NCBI GenBank assembly: GCA_002691565.1
Contig: NZIH01000052.1
Coordinates: 8,662-14,686 of the forward strand
Length of the DNA stretch: 6,025 bases
From: Halieaceae bacterium
GTDB lineage: Bacteria; Pseudomonadota; Gammaproteobacteria; Pseudomonadales; Halieaceae
Reading direction: 5' to 3'
In this document: positions 1 through 5,938 of the stretch, piece by piece
Layout of the letters: each line of letters opens with the position of its first letter
Position numbering within the stretch: position 1 is the stretch's first letter
Notes under the pieces: generated by a model
What the model was told of the DNA's origin: nothing
The model's input: the letters and a program-made list of their open reading frames with translations, nothing else
The model's database searches: none
Translations under genes and position numbers: made by a program

Positions 1-1
1 T

Positions 2-286
2 GGCAAAATACACGATCTTACTTCGCTCAAATCCTCCGACGGCAAGTTTGCCTCAGGCATGTATAGCGCCGGGAAATCCCGGTTTGACATTACCGAGCCC
101 TACGGCGTGGACGAGTTCATGTTTTTCCTTGAAGGCAGTGTGACCTTGACCTCCGATGATGGCACTCAAATGACCGTCAACGCGGGCGAGGCTGTCACCA
201 TTCCAAAAGAATGGACGGGTGTCTGGGAAACCGAGGGGTATCGAAAGATCTGGGTGATTTATTCGGAGTCGGGTGACGGGCTCTAG
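2..286 (+). CDS. Cupin_3 (DUF861-like) domain protein, 5'-truncated by window edge
   Basis: The frame is open from base 2 to a TAG stop at 284-286, giving 94 visible residues. The ATG at 59 has no ribosome-binding site, and the coding sense continues upstream of it (GKIHDLTSLKSSDGKFASG), so the true start lies outside the window. The visible part is a small all-beta cupin: a GVDEFMFFLEGSVTLTSDDG stretch matches the first cupin strand pair, and NAGEAVTIPKEWTGVWET then KIWVIY match the second. This is the pattern of the Cupin_3/DUF861 (EutQ-like) family, whose members are usually about 110-130 residues, so perhaps 20-35 residues are missing. The classical metal-binding HxH is absent from the visible motif, as is common in this subfamily. 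It is probably a cytoplasmic small-molecule-binding protein; the ligand and reaction cannot be told. A strong terminator follows 38 bases after the stop, so this is the last gene of its transcript. Confidence 0.85.
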   Translation, partial: GKIHDLTSLKSSDGKFASGMYSAGKSRFDITEPYGVDEFMFFLEGSVTLTSDDGTQMTVNAGEAVTIPKEWTGVWETEGYRKIWVIYSESGDGL

Positions 287-323
287 ATTAGCTGTAAATC
301 ATGACTCTGAATGATTAGGTGGG

Positions 324-347
324 AAGGCGCCTCAGGCGCCTTTTTTT
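324..347 (+). terminator. Rho-independent terminator of the cupin gene
   Basis: A perfect 8-bp stem (AAGGCGCC at 324-331, GGCGCCTT at 335-342) closes a 3-nt TCA loop and runs straight into seven T residues (341-347). It lies just after the cupin stop on the + strand. The neighbouring gene converges from the right, but read on the - strand the hairpin is followed by a C-rich sequence and not a U tract. It should therefore work mainly in the + direction. Confidence 0.92.
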
Positions 348-363
348 GAGCGGCTCTAGCTAC

Positions 364-1605
364 TCAATAAACCGCCTGCTCAAACTCGAGCAAGGTCTCG
401 ATGGCAACCCCGTCATAAAAGGGCAACACCTGTGTGCCGAAGATGCCGTAGGTGCCCGCCTCTCGGTCTACCCAGTAGTAAGAGTTAAACAGTCCTGCCC
501 AAGAGCCAGTGTTCGCTTTGCGCCCGCCATCGATGCCGTCTGAATGGATGAGTAATCCCAAACCAAACGTTGCCTTTTCACCAAAGCTCAGGTCAGCGAT
601 GTTACTAAGCGTCGGCATGACGGTTGCCAGTGCTGCCGGTTGAATGTCGCCAATGTTGTTTTCGAACATACTGTTGACTGTTTCGGCTTTAAGCAGCGTT
701 TTCTCGTCGAGCGATCCGCTGTTCAGCAGCATTTGTAGAACGCGGCCGTAGTCTTTGACCGTTGAGGAGAGACCGCCGCCACCTGAATAGTGAGCCATGC
801 TGCCTTTCTTCATGGGTGTGGGTTGGAAGCTGGGTAGCGGAACCAGACCTTCCGCAGCGCGCGCCATCATCATTACCGATCGGTCGAGTTTGTTTTCCGG
901 TAACTCATAAAAGGTGTCTGCCATACCCAGCGGCATGAAGATGTGTTCATCAAAATAGTCAGCGAGGCGTTGACCCGAGAGTCGCTCGACCAGAACGCCC
1001 AGCCAGTCGGTGTTAATACCGTACTCCCAAGCAGTGCCGGGCTGGAAGGCGAGGGGGGCTGCTAGGTAGTTACCCTCACTAAAAAGGCTGGGAGTGACAC
1101 CGAGTTGACTGCCTTTGAGCGCGTTCGCATTCCAGATCTCGTACACATAGCCCGCGGTATGGGTCATGAGCTCTCTTCCAGTCGGTGCGCGGTTGACTTT
1201 CTCGAAGATGGGCGTGTCGTCCGGTGCGAAGCCTTTGAGCACCTGTAGTTCATTGAGTTCAGGTGCGTAGGCGGAGATTGGGGTGTCGAGGTCGAGCTTG
1301 CCTTGCTCCATGAGCTGTAGCGCGGCAATGGTGGTGACCAGCTTGGTCATCGAGGCAATCTGGATAATGTTGTCAGGGCTCGCCGGCCTTGTTTTCTCCG
1401 CGTCCTGATATCCCGCCGCATGCGACCACGTCTGCCCCCCCACATTACCCACGGCAGCTACGGCAAAGTTGAGCTTCCCATCAGCGACCACCTGGTCCAG
1501 CACCGCCACTGCTTCTGCCATCGGCGTCGTATTTTCACCGGCAAGCGTCACTGGGCTAAAAGCGAGCAAAGTAGCAGTCGATAACAAACAGACTATTTTT
1601 TTCAT
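364..1605 (-). CDS. Secreted serine hydrolase, beta-lactamase/family VIII esterase fold (PF00144-like)
   Basis: This is a full-length 413-residue protein. A Sec signal peptide is visible (KK, then a hydrophobic stretch IVCLLSTATLLAF, likely cleavage after TLA at 22), so it acts in the periplasm or outside the cell. The nucleophile motif S-x-x-K is S85-M-T-K88 within IQIASMTKLVT. The catalytic tyrosine is probably Y195 in WEYGINTD. A GGGGLSSTVKDYGR block (275-288) and a WAGLFNSYYWVD block (369-380) are typical of the family. The third motif is not a canonical KTG: NTG (365-367) stands just before W369-A-G371, which resembles the W-G-G motif of EstB-type esterases. Family knowledge suggests an esterase, amidase or D-aminopeptidase rather than a true beta-lactamase; the substrate is unknown. 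The start is supported by AGGAAG five bases upstream (complement of 1611-1616). The gene converges on the cupin gene and diverges from the ACT gene. Confidence 0.93.
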   Translation of the reverse strand: MKKIVCLLSTATLLAFSPVTLAGENTTPMAEAVAVLDQVVADGKLNFAVAAVGNVGGQTWSHAAGYQDAEKTRPASPDNIIQIASMTKLVTTIAALQLMEQGKLDLDTPISAYAPELNELQVLKGFAPDDTPIFEKVNRAPTGRELMTHTAGYVYEIWNANALKGSQLGVTPSLFSEGNYLAAPLAFQPGTAWEYGINTDWLGVLVERLSGQRLADYFDEHIFMPLGMADTFYELPENKLDRSVMMMARAAEGLVPLPSFQPTPMKKGSMAHYSGGGGLSSTVKDYGRVLQMLLNSGSLDEKTLLKAETVNSMFENNIGDIQPAALATVMPTLSNIADLSFGEKATFGLGLLIHSDGIDGGRKANTGSWAGLFNSYYWVDREAGTYGIFGTQVLPFYDGVAIETLLEFEQAVY

Positions 1606-1693
1606 GAGCTCTTCCTAAACATCGCCGATCCGCTCGGCTGACTGATGATCGTTGATACCGTTGAAGCCTTTCTGGCTTTCCGGGTTCCTTCTA

Positions 1694-1712
1694 TCACTAC
1701 TGATAATAGTGA
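1694..1712. repeat. Inverted repeat TCACTA-N7-TAGTGA, candidate operator
   Basis: TCACTA (1694-1699) and TAGTGA (1707-1712) are perfect 6-bp inverted arms seven bases apart. A second, overlapping palindrome, TATCA-CTAC-TGATA, lies at 1692-1705. The repeat covers the candidate -10 box of the hydrolase gene on the - strand, the position expected of a repressor site. No regulator gene is visible nearby, so the operator role is inference. Confidence 0.35.
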
Positions 1713-1732
1713 GCGCGTTAACACCTTGCCAG
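1703..1732 (-). promoter_or_regulatory. Candidate sigma70-type promoter for the serine hydrolase
   Basis: Read on the - strand, CTGGCA (1732-1727, 4 of 6 matches to TTGACA) is followed after 18 bases by TATTAT (1708-1703, 5 of 6 matches to TATAAT). Transcription would start near 1697, giving a leader of roughly 90 bases before the ATG at 1605. The weak -35 and the overlapping inverted repeat suggest a regulated promoter. Confidence is moderate because a match of this quality can arise by chance. Confidence 0.4.
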
Positions 1733-1764
1733 TAATGACCCAAATACAGTGCTTCGGTGAATGC

Positions 1765-1811
1765 TAGGCCATAGAGGTCAAGCGATTACGTGGGCAGTCG
1801 TGGCCTACGTG
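1765..1811. repeat. Inverted repeat TAGGCCA/TGGCCTA with paired TACGTG direct repeats
   Basis: TAGGCCA (1765-1771) and TGGCCTA (1801-1807) are perfect inverted arms with 29 bases between them. TACGTG occurs twice, at 1787-1792 and 1806-1811, 19 bases apart. They lie just upstream of the ACT-domain gene, where its promoter must be, yet I find no convincing + strand -35/-10 pair there. They could be binding sites for a regulator or chance; the sequence alone does not decide. Confidence 0.25.
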
Positions 1812-1822
1812 TTAGGGTAGGG

Positions 1823-1838
1823 CCTGATTTCATCAGGA
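1823..1838 (+). promoter_or_regulatory. Hairpin burying the Shine-Dalgarno of the ACT-domain gene
   Basis: CCTGAT (1823-1828) and ATCAGG (1832-1837) form a perfect 6-bp stem with a 3-nt loop (or 5 bp with a 5-nt loop). The only Shine-Dalgarno candidate for the downstream gene, AGGA at 1835-1838 (nine bases before the ATG), is largely in the right arm. If folded in the mRNA the stem would limit ribosome access and lower or regulate translation. The pairing is seen directly; the regulatory role is inferred. Confidence 0.4.
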
Positions 1839-1847
1839 TTGTTGTAA

Positions 1848-2276
1848 ATGAGTACGAACGAGGCCGGTAGCACTGGAGAGTCAGACCTGTTGACCTTGAT
1901 TGCGCAGATGGCACCGTCGCTGGATGATCAGGTATGGGCCTTTGTATCGATCGATCAGGTATCAAGCGAGTATGTTGTGGAGCACGCACTCGCGACCTTT
2001 CGTGAGGCCGAGGGCACGACCCTGATTGTCCCGTGGGAGAGAGCCGAGGAGTTTGATGTCTGCAGTGAGCCGATGGCGCGCATCACGCTCAATATTCACT
2101 CGAGCTTGGAGGCGGTTGGGCTTACTGCTGCCGTGTCGCAAGCCCTCGCTTCCGAGGCGATTAGCGCCAATGTGGTTGCGGGTTTTTATCACGATCACAT
2201 CTTTGTTCCGCAGACAGCGGGTGAGCGTGCGGTGGCCTGTTTGACCTTGTTATCTGCCGCGGTGGAGGGCTTTTGA
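1848..2276 (+). CDS. ACT_3-domain protein (COG3602-like), function unknown
   Basis: A complete 142-residue cytoplasmic protein without signal peptide or membrane segment. Three conserved blocks identify the ACT_3 family (COG3602-type proteins): FREAEGTTLIVP (51-62), RITLNIHSSLEAVGLTAAVS (78-97) and ISANVVAGFYHDHIFVP (105-121). The start is secure: an in-frame TAA (1845-1847) directly precedes the ATG, and AGGA sits nine bases upstream. ACT domains usually bind amino acids or other small ligands and often regulate enzymes. This stand-alone type has no assigned reaction that I know of, and the FYHDHIFVP segment with two histidines is its most distinctive feature. The length is normal for the family. 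It is a single-gene unit: the hydrolase upstream is divergent and the receptor downstream has its own promoter. The family call is firm, the role is not known. Confidence 0.92.
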   Translation: MSTNEAGSTGESDLLTLIAQMAPSLDDQVWAFVSIDQVSSEYVVEHALATFREAEGTTLIVPWERAEEFDVCSEPMARITLNIHSSLEAVGLTAAVSQALASEAISANVVAGFYHDHIFVPQTAGERAVACLTLLSAAVEGF

Positions 2277-2309
2277 CGCCGTTGTAGATCGCTTTGAACG
2301 GGAGCGTAC

Positions 2310-2348
2310 ACAAACGCGATTCAGCACCAAGTCGGTGCGCGTCTTTGT
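2310..2348 (+). other. Imperfect stem-loop downstream of the ACT gene
   Basis: ACAAA-CGCG (2310-2318) can pair with CGCG (2338-2341) and TTTGT (2344-2348), and CACC (2325-2328) with GGTG (2334-2337) around an AAGTC loop. A TC bulge and an ATTCAG bulge interrupt the stem. It is placed where the ACT transcript should end, but no U tract follows (CTGATTTCACC), so it would be a poor intrinsic terminator. It may act as a 3' mRNA stabiliser or be incidental. Confidence 0.25.
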
Positions 2349-2449
2349 CTGATTTCACCAATTTGGGGCTTTTTGTCGAAATTCCATAAGTGCGAAAAAC
2401 CGCAAAGTATTGTTTTTATTGGTAATTTTCCTGTTGGTGCGCCCTTAGC

Positions 2450-2477
2450 TTGTCACATTTGCGCACAGCGATATACT
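2450..2477 (+). promoter_or_regulatory. Sigma70-type promoter of the TonB-dependent receptor
   Basis: TTGTCA (2450-2455, one mismatch to TTGACA) and TATACT (2472-2477, one mismatch to TATAAT) are separated by 16 bases. Transcription would start near 2484, giving a leader of about 103 bases. An AT-rich stretch at about 2371-2430 upstream could act as an UP-like element. A GTGCGC/GCGCAC inverted repeat (2437-2442 and 2461-2466) straddles the -35 box. The rest of the 310-bp gap (2277-2586) shows no gene that I can support. Confidence 0.68.
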
Positions 2478-2535
2478 GGCAGCTGCGAGAGGTAACGCAG
2501 GCACGTTTGTGTCGGATAACTAAAGAAAAACGCGG

Positions 2536-2557
2536 GATCTATTCTCACGAGTAGATC
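2536..2557 (+). promoter_or_regulatory. Hairpin in the receptor mRNA leader
   Basis: Bases 2536-2544 pair with 2549-2557 in a 9-bp stem with one G-U wobble and a 4-nt UCAC loop. It lies about 18 bases upstream of the receptor's Shine-Dalgarno (AGGA, 2576-2579). A second short stem, CTGCG (2483-2487) with CGCAG (2496-2500), sits at the predicted 5' end of the transcript. No known riboswitch is recognised. The structure could tune mRNA stability or translation. Confidence 0.4.
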
Positions 2558-2586
2558 GAGCAAATAAACCATGAAAGGACGCTAAG

Positions 2587-5500
2587 ATGATCAAGTCATT
2601 GTCTCGGAAGCCCGGGTTTGCATTGGCAGCAATGGCAGTCGCCGTTGCCACAGCAGCACCTGCGGTTGTAGCCCAGGAAGAGTTGGAAGAAGTTATCGTT
2701 ACGGGATCCCGTATTCCCGTTGACTCTAACGCCGTCTCTTCAGTACCCATTCAGGCGGTATCTGAGGAAGACATCCGTAACTCGGGTGAAATCAACATTG
2801 CCGATATCGTTGCTGATATCCCTGCGCTTGTTTCTTCGCTTACTGCAGAGAACTCGTCAACCGGTGCAAACAGCCTCGACCTGCGTGGTTTGGGCGGTTC
2901 GCGAACCCTGACACTGGTCAACGGTCGCCGTCACGTATCGGGTTTCCGCGGTTCACAGGCGGTTGACGTAGGCTCGATTCCCCGTGCCTTGGTCAAGAGC
3001 GTAGAGGTAACCACCGGCGGTGCATCGGCGGTTTACGGTGCTGACGCGGTAACAGGTGTTGTGAACTTCATCCTCAAAGATGACTTCGAAGGTCTTCAGA
3101 TCGACCTGTCAGCGGGTCGTCCAGAGCGTGGGGCCGGTGAAACGACGGTCCTGGACATCGCTTGGGGTACCAATTTCGCCAATGGTCGCGGTAACGCCGT
3201 ACTGACCGTCAGTGCCGAAGATGACGCAGGTATTCTTTATAGCGAGCGCTCATGGTCGCGTAACAACGGTATCGCAACCACGCTGAATAACCCTGATCCC
3301 AACGGTCCACCCCGTGCTGTCGTGAGTGACGCGCGTTACTGGTTGACGTCTCACGAAGGGTCGATTGCTCCCGGGTTTGGCGGCCGTGGCGACATCTACG
3401 TCGATATCAATGGCAATGGCATTGCTGACTGTCAGGAATCCGAGGGTGGCCGCGTCGGCTACCTCGCGGGTTGCTGGCTGACCAACCCCGACGGTAGCGT
3501 TCGCGTAAACCAGGACGGCGTGCTCATTGATGGTCTCTTTGGTACGGGCGGTGACGGTGCTTATGCCGACCACAACCGTGACACGCTGTATCCAGAGACC
3601 GATCGTCAGGTGGTGAACTTCAACGTGAACTATGAGTTTAGCGACACCTTGAAAGGTTTCCTCGAGACTAAGTACGTTAAAGCTGAGACAAACACGTTCT
3701 CAGAGTACGACGGCTTCTTTGATACCCTCGAGATTACGCCTGATAACCCCTATCTGCCGGCTGCACTTCAGCCCGTCATGGATCAGGTCGGCTACCTTAT
3801 CTTCACAAAAGACGCGCTTGATTGGCATGAAGATGGTTCTGAGTACACGCGTGAAACAACACGTGTCGTAGCAGGCCTCGAGTGGCAGCCAAGTGAAGAT
3901 CACATGGTCGAGTTTTCTGTGAATCAGGGCATCTTTGAGCAGAAATCAGAGTCAACCAGCATTCTGCTTGACCGTTTCTACGCAGCAATGGATACAGTGG
4001 CTGACGCTAATGGAAATCCCGTTTGTCGTTCAGACCTCGATCCAACCGCTGCTTATCCCATCGATTACTTCGCATGGGCAAATGGCTACACCGAAGGCAG
4101 CTTCTATAGTGACCGTTACTATACGTTCACGCCGGGTGATGGGCAGTGTCAGCCACTCAATCCTTTCGGCACCTACGCTGCTAGCCCAGAGGCGCAGGAC
4201 TTCATCACTGAGCGTTTGACAGACGAGCTCGAGGTTGAGCAGTTTGTTCTGAACGTCACAGCGGTGGGATCTTTCGACGTCCTCGGTGGTCTGCTGGATG
4301 GCCCGATCGGTTACGCAGCGGGTATCGAGTACCGCGATGAGTCAAGCGACAACCGCTTGGATCCATTGACACTCGGCATCCTCCCGGCGGGAACATCTTT
4401 CACGCCTGGCGTTCAGGTGAGTGAAGTATCTCCCTGGTTGTTCGGCTTCACATCTTTCGATAACACTCAGCAGTTCAACACGTCGGGTGATTACGATGTA
4501 ACTGACGTGTTTGCGGAAATCCGTCTTCCCATCTTCGCTGATCGATCGTTTGCTCGTGAGTTTACAGTGGATGCGGCGGTTCGACAGGCGGATTACTCGA
4601 CTCTGGGTGAAGCGACTTCGTGGAAGTTTGGTGCAACCTGGGCGCCGATCGATGAGATCCGTTTCCGCTACACAACCTCTGAGGCTGTGCGAGCGCCAAA
4701 CATCTCTGAGCTGTACGACCCACGTCTGCCGATCTTCATTAACAAGAACGAAGATCCTTGTGACGCACTGCGAATCAACGAAGGTTCATCGGTTCGTGAG
4801 GCAAACTGTGCGGCAGCACTTCAGGCGATTGGTGTAGCGAACTCTGCTATTTACAACGAAGCAGGCGAGTACGCATGGGCGAACCCACTGACAGCGCGCT
4901 TTAATGGTGTGTCTGGTGGTAACCCGAACCTCGGTGTGGAAACTGCAGACACCGACACCATCGGCGTGATCTTGCAGCCTAGCTTCATTGACGGGCTGAC
5001 TATCACGGTTGATTACTGGGACGTAGCTATCGAGGACGCAATTTCAGCTGTAGGTGCGGGCGACATCCTCAAAGGGTGTTATGACTCAACCAACTACCCA
5101 AGCCTCGGTTTCTGTAACTCGTTTACGCGTCGTGCAGATGGTGGTTTGGACTTCCTTGAGACAGGGCAGATCAACTTTGCGAATCTTGAGGCAGAAGGTT
5201 TTGACGTATCGGCTTCTTACGAGTTTGCGGTTGAGGACTACTTCTTCCGTCTTCGTTTGACTGGTTCGCACCAGGATCAGCTGAACCGTTTCTTCAACCC
5301 GCTTGATGCGGCTGATGTTGACCCTGAAATTCAGGAAATTCAGCGTCCGAAGACAACAGCGTCTTTTGGTGCGTCAGTTGAGCGTGGTGCGCTGACTGTA
5401 GGTATGCAGAGCATTTACCAGAGCAAGCAGGGTGTTGATGAAATTGAGGAAGTTCTCGGTTTGGGCGACAACCAGGCACTCTATGGTGATGCCGGATTCT

Positions 5501-5673
5501 TCGACTCAGTCATCATCACTGACTTGAACGCTAACTACCGCTACAGCGATGAGTTGTCGTTCTTTGCAGCGATCAACAACATCACTGACGAAGAACCCTA
5601 TGCGACTCAGAACGCATGGCCAGTCGGTCCACGTGGTCGTACCTTCGTTTTGGGTCTCTCTTACTCAATGTAA
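2587..5673 (+). CDS. TonB-dependent outer-membrane receptor, substrate unknown
   Basis: This 1028-residue protein is an energy-coupled outer-membrane importer. A Sec signal peptide (hydrophobic FALAAMAVAVATAAPAVVA, likely cleavage after A29) is followed by a TonB-box-like segment LEEVIVTGSRI (33-43). The plug domain spans about 47-165, with LDLRGLGGSRTLTLVNGRRH (97-116) and the hallmark IPRALVKSVEVTTGGASAVY (131-150) running into GADAVTGVVNFILK. The rest is a beta barrel with long loops, including GNPNLGVETADTDTIGV (778-794) and the final strand GRTFVLGLSYSM. At over 1000 residues it is much longer than classical siderophore receptors (about 700), resembling the large receptors of marine and Xanthomonas/Caulobacter-type bacteria. 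Eight cysteines fall in four close pairs (282/296, 480/521, 725/741, 831/843). DINGNGIADC (273-282) resembles a calcium-binding loop. AGGA seven bases before the ATG supports the start. It has its own promoter and terminator. The substrate cannot be predicted; no partner transport genes are complete here. Confidence 0.96.
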   Translation: MIKSLSRKPGFALAAMAVAVATAAPAVVAQEELEEVIVTGSRIPVDSNAVSSVPIQAVSEEDIRNSGEINIADIVADIPALVSSLTAENSSTGANSLDLRGLGGSRTLTLVNGRRHVSGFRGSQAVDVGSIPRALVKSVEVTTGGASAVYGADAVTGVVNFILKDDFEGLQIDLSAGRPERGAGETTVLDIAWGTNFANGRGNAVLTVSAEDDAGILYSERSWSRNNGIATTLNNPDPNGPPRAVVSDARYWLTSHEGSIAPGFGGRGDIYVDINGNGIADCQESEGGRVGYLAGCWLTNPDGSVRVNQDGVLIDGLFGTGGDGAYADHNRDTLYPETDRQVVNFNVNYEFSDTLKGFLETKYVKAETNTFSEYDGFFDTLEITPDNPYLPAALQPVMDQVGYLIFTKDALDWHEDGSEYTRETTRVVAGLEWQPSEDHMVEFSVNQGIFEQKSESTSILLDRFYAAMDTVADANGNPVCRSDLDPTAAYPIDYFAWANGYTEGSFYSDRYYTFTPGDGQCQPLNPFGTYAASPEAQDFITERLTDELEVEQFVLNVTAVGSFDVLGGLLDGPIGYAAGIEYRDESSDNRLDPLTLGILPAGTSFTPGVQVSEVSPWLFGFTSFDNTQQFNTSGDYDVTDVFAEIRLPIFADRSFAREFTVDAAVRQADYSTLGEATSWKFGATWAPIDEIRFRYTTSEAVRAPNISELYDPRLPIFINKNEDPCDALRINEGSSVREANCAAALQAIGVANSAIYNEAGEYAWANPLTARFNGVSGGNPNLGVETADTDTIGVILQPSFIDGLTITVDYWDVAIEDAISAVGAGDILKGCYDSTNYPSLGFCNSFTRRADGGLDFLETGQINFANLEAEGFDVSASYEFAVEDYFFRLRLTGSHQDQLNRFFNPLDAADVDPEIQEIQRPKTTASFGASVERGALTVGMQSIYQSKQGVDEIEEVLGLGDNQALYGDAGFFDSVIITDLNANYRYSDELSFFAAINNITDEEPYATQNAWPVGPRGRTFVLGLSYSM

Positions 5674-5693
5674 GAACTACCCATTCGGTCAAG

Positions 5694-5724
5694 AGCCCGC
5701 AGCGCAAACTGCGGGCTTTTTTTT
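5694..5724 (+). terminator. Rho-independent terminator of the receptor gene
   Basis: AGCCCGCAG (5694-5702) and CTGCGGGCT (5709-5717) form a perfect 9-bp GC-rich stem around a 6-nt CGCAAA loop, followed by a run of eight T residues (5717-5724). It starts 20 bases after the receptor's TAA stop, so the receptor is monocistronic unless read-through occurs. Confidence 0.95.
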
Positions 5725-5744
5725 GTCTGAAAAAGGAGCTCAAA

Positions 5745-5834
5745 GTGGTCGCTTTGGTGTTGCCTCGCTGGGCGGCTAAACGCATGATGGTGCGCAGGCA
5801 GTTCATGCACGTTTTGACGGGCTCTTTGGGTTAA
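5745..5834 (+). CDS. Possible small ORF, 29-residue basic peptide, GTG start
   Basis: A near-ideal Shine-Dalgarno AAGGAG (5733-5738) stands six bases before a GTG at 5745, which opens a 29-codon frame ending in TAA (5832-5834). The predicted peptide starts MVALVLPRWAAKRMMVRRQF and ends MHVLTGSLG. It is basic (five K/R residues clustered in the middle) with hydrophobic flanks and no recognised family. It begins only about 20 bases after the receptor terminator, so it would depend on read-through or on a promoter inside the terminator region, neither of which is evident. The rest of the 5725-5938 gap shows no other gene. The call rests on the ribosome-binding site alone and could be chance. Confidence 0.25.
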   Translation: MVALVLPRWAAKRMMVRRQFMHVLTGSLG

Positions 5835-5938
5835 ATCCGGCATTTGAAACGCGTAGTTGAGCTGGCTTTGAGTCAGTCATTGGCGGGATTTTATGGAATC
5901 CGTGCGCATGAAGGCCACCGTAATGAGATAGAGTGTCC

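Noticed and set aside
364..1605. Antibiotic-resistance class C beta-lactamase
   Set aside because: The family motifs fit the broader beta-lactamase-fold esterase group, the KTG motif is not canonical, and nothing in the context suggests resistance.
1726..1750. + strand promoter TTGCCA with TACAGT for the ACT gene
   Set aside because: The two boxes are only 13 bases apart, too close for sigma70, and no better-spaced -10 exists.
2395..2417. AAAAAC/GTTTTT inverted repeat as a terminator
   Set aside because: The stem is almost all A-T with an 11-nt loop and no following T run, so it would not be a stable terminator hairpin.
2571..2585. Four-codon ORF (MKGR) ending just before the receptor ATG
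   Set aside because: Its codons overlap the receptor's Shine-Dalgarno and it has no ribosome-binding site of its own; such a short frame is expected by chance.
3250..3573. 107-codon open frame on the - strand inside the receptor gene
   Set aside because: It is an antisense shadow of a strongly supported gene, with low-complexity composition and no recognisable domain or ribosome-binding site.
5616..5834. 72-codon frame running across the receptor end, its terminator and the following gap
   Set aside because: Its upstream part overlaps the receptor C-terminus out of frame and reads through the terminator stem; only the last 29 codons have an independent initiation signal, and that part is listed separately.
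5868..5897. Promoter TTGAGT with TTATGG or TATGGA for the right-edge gene
   Set aside because: The -35 is acceptable but the -10 matches at most three of six consensus positions, so it is not distinguishable from chance.
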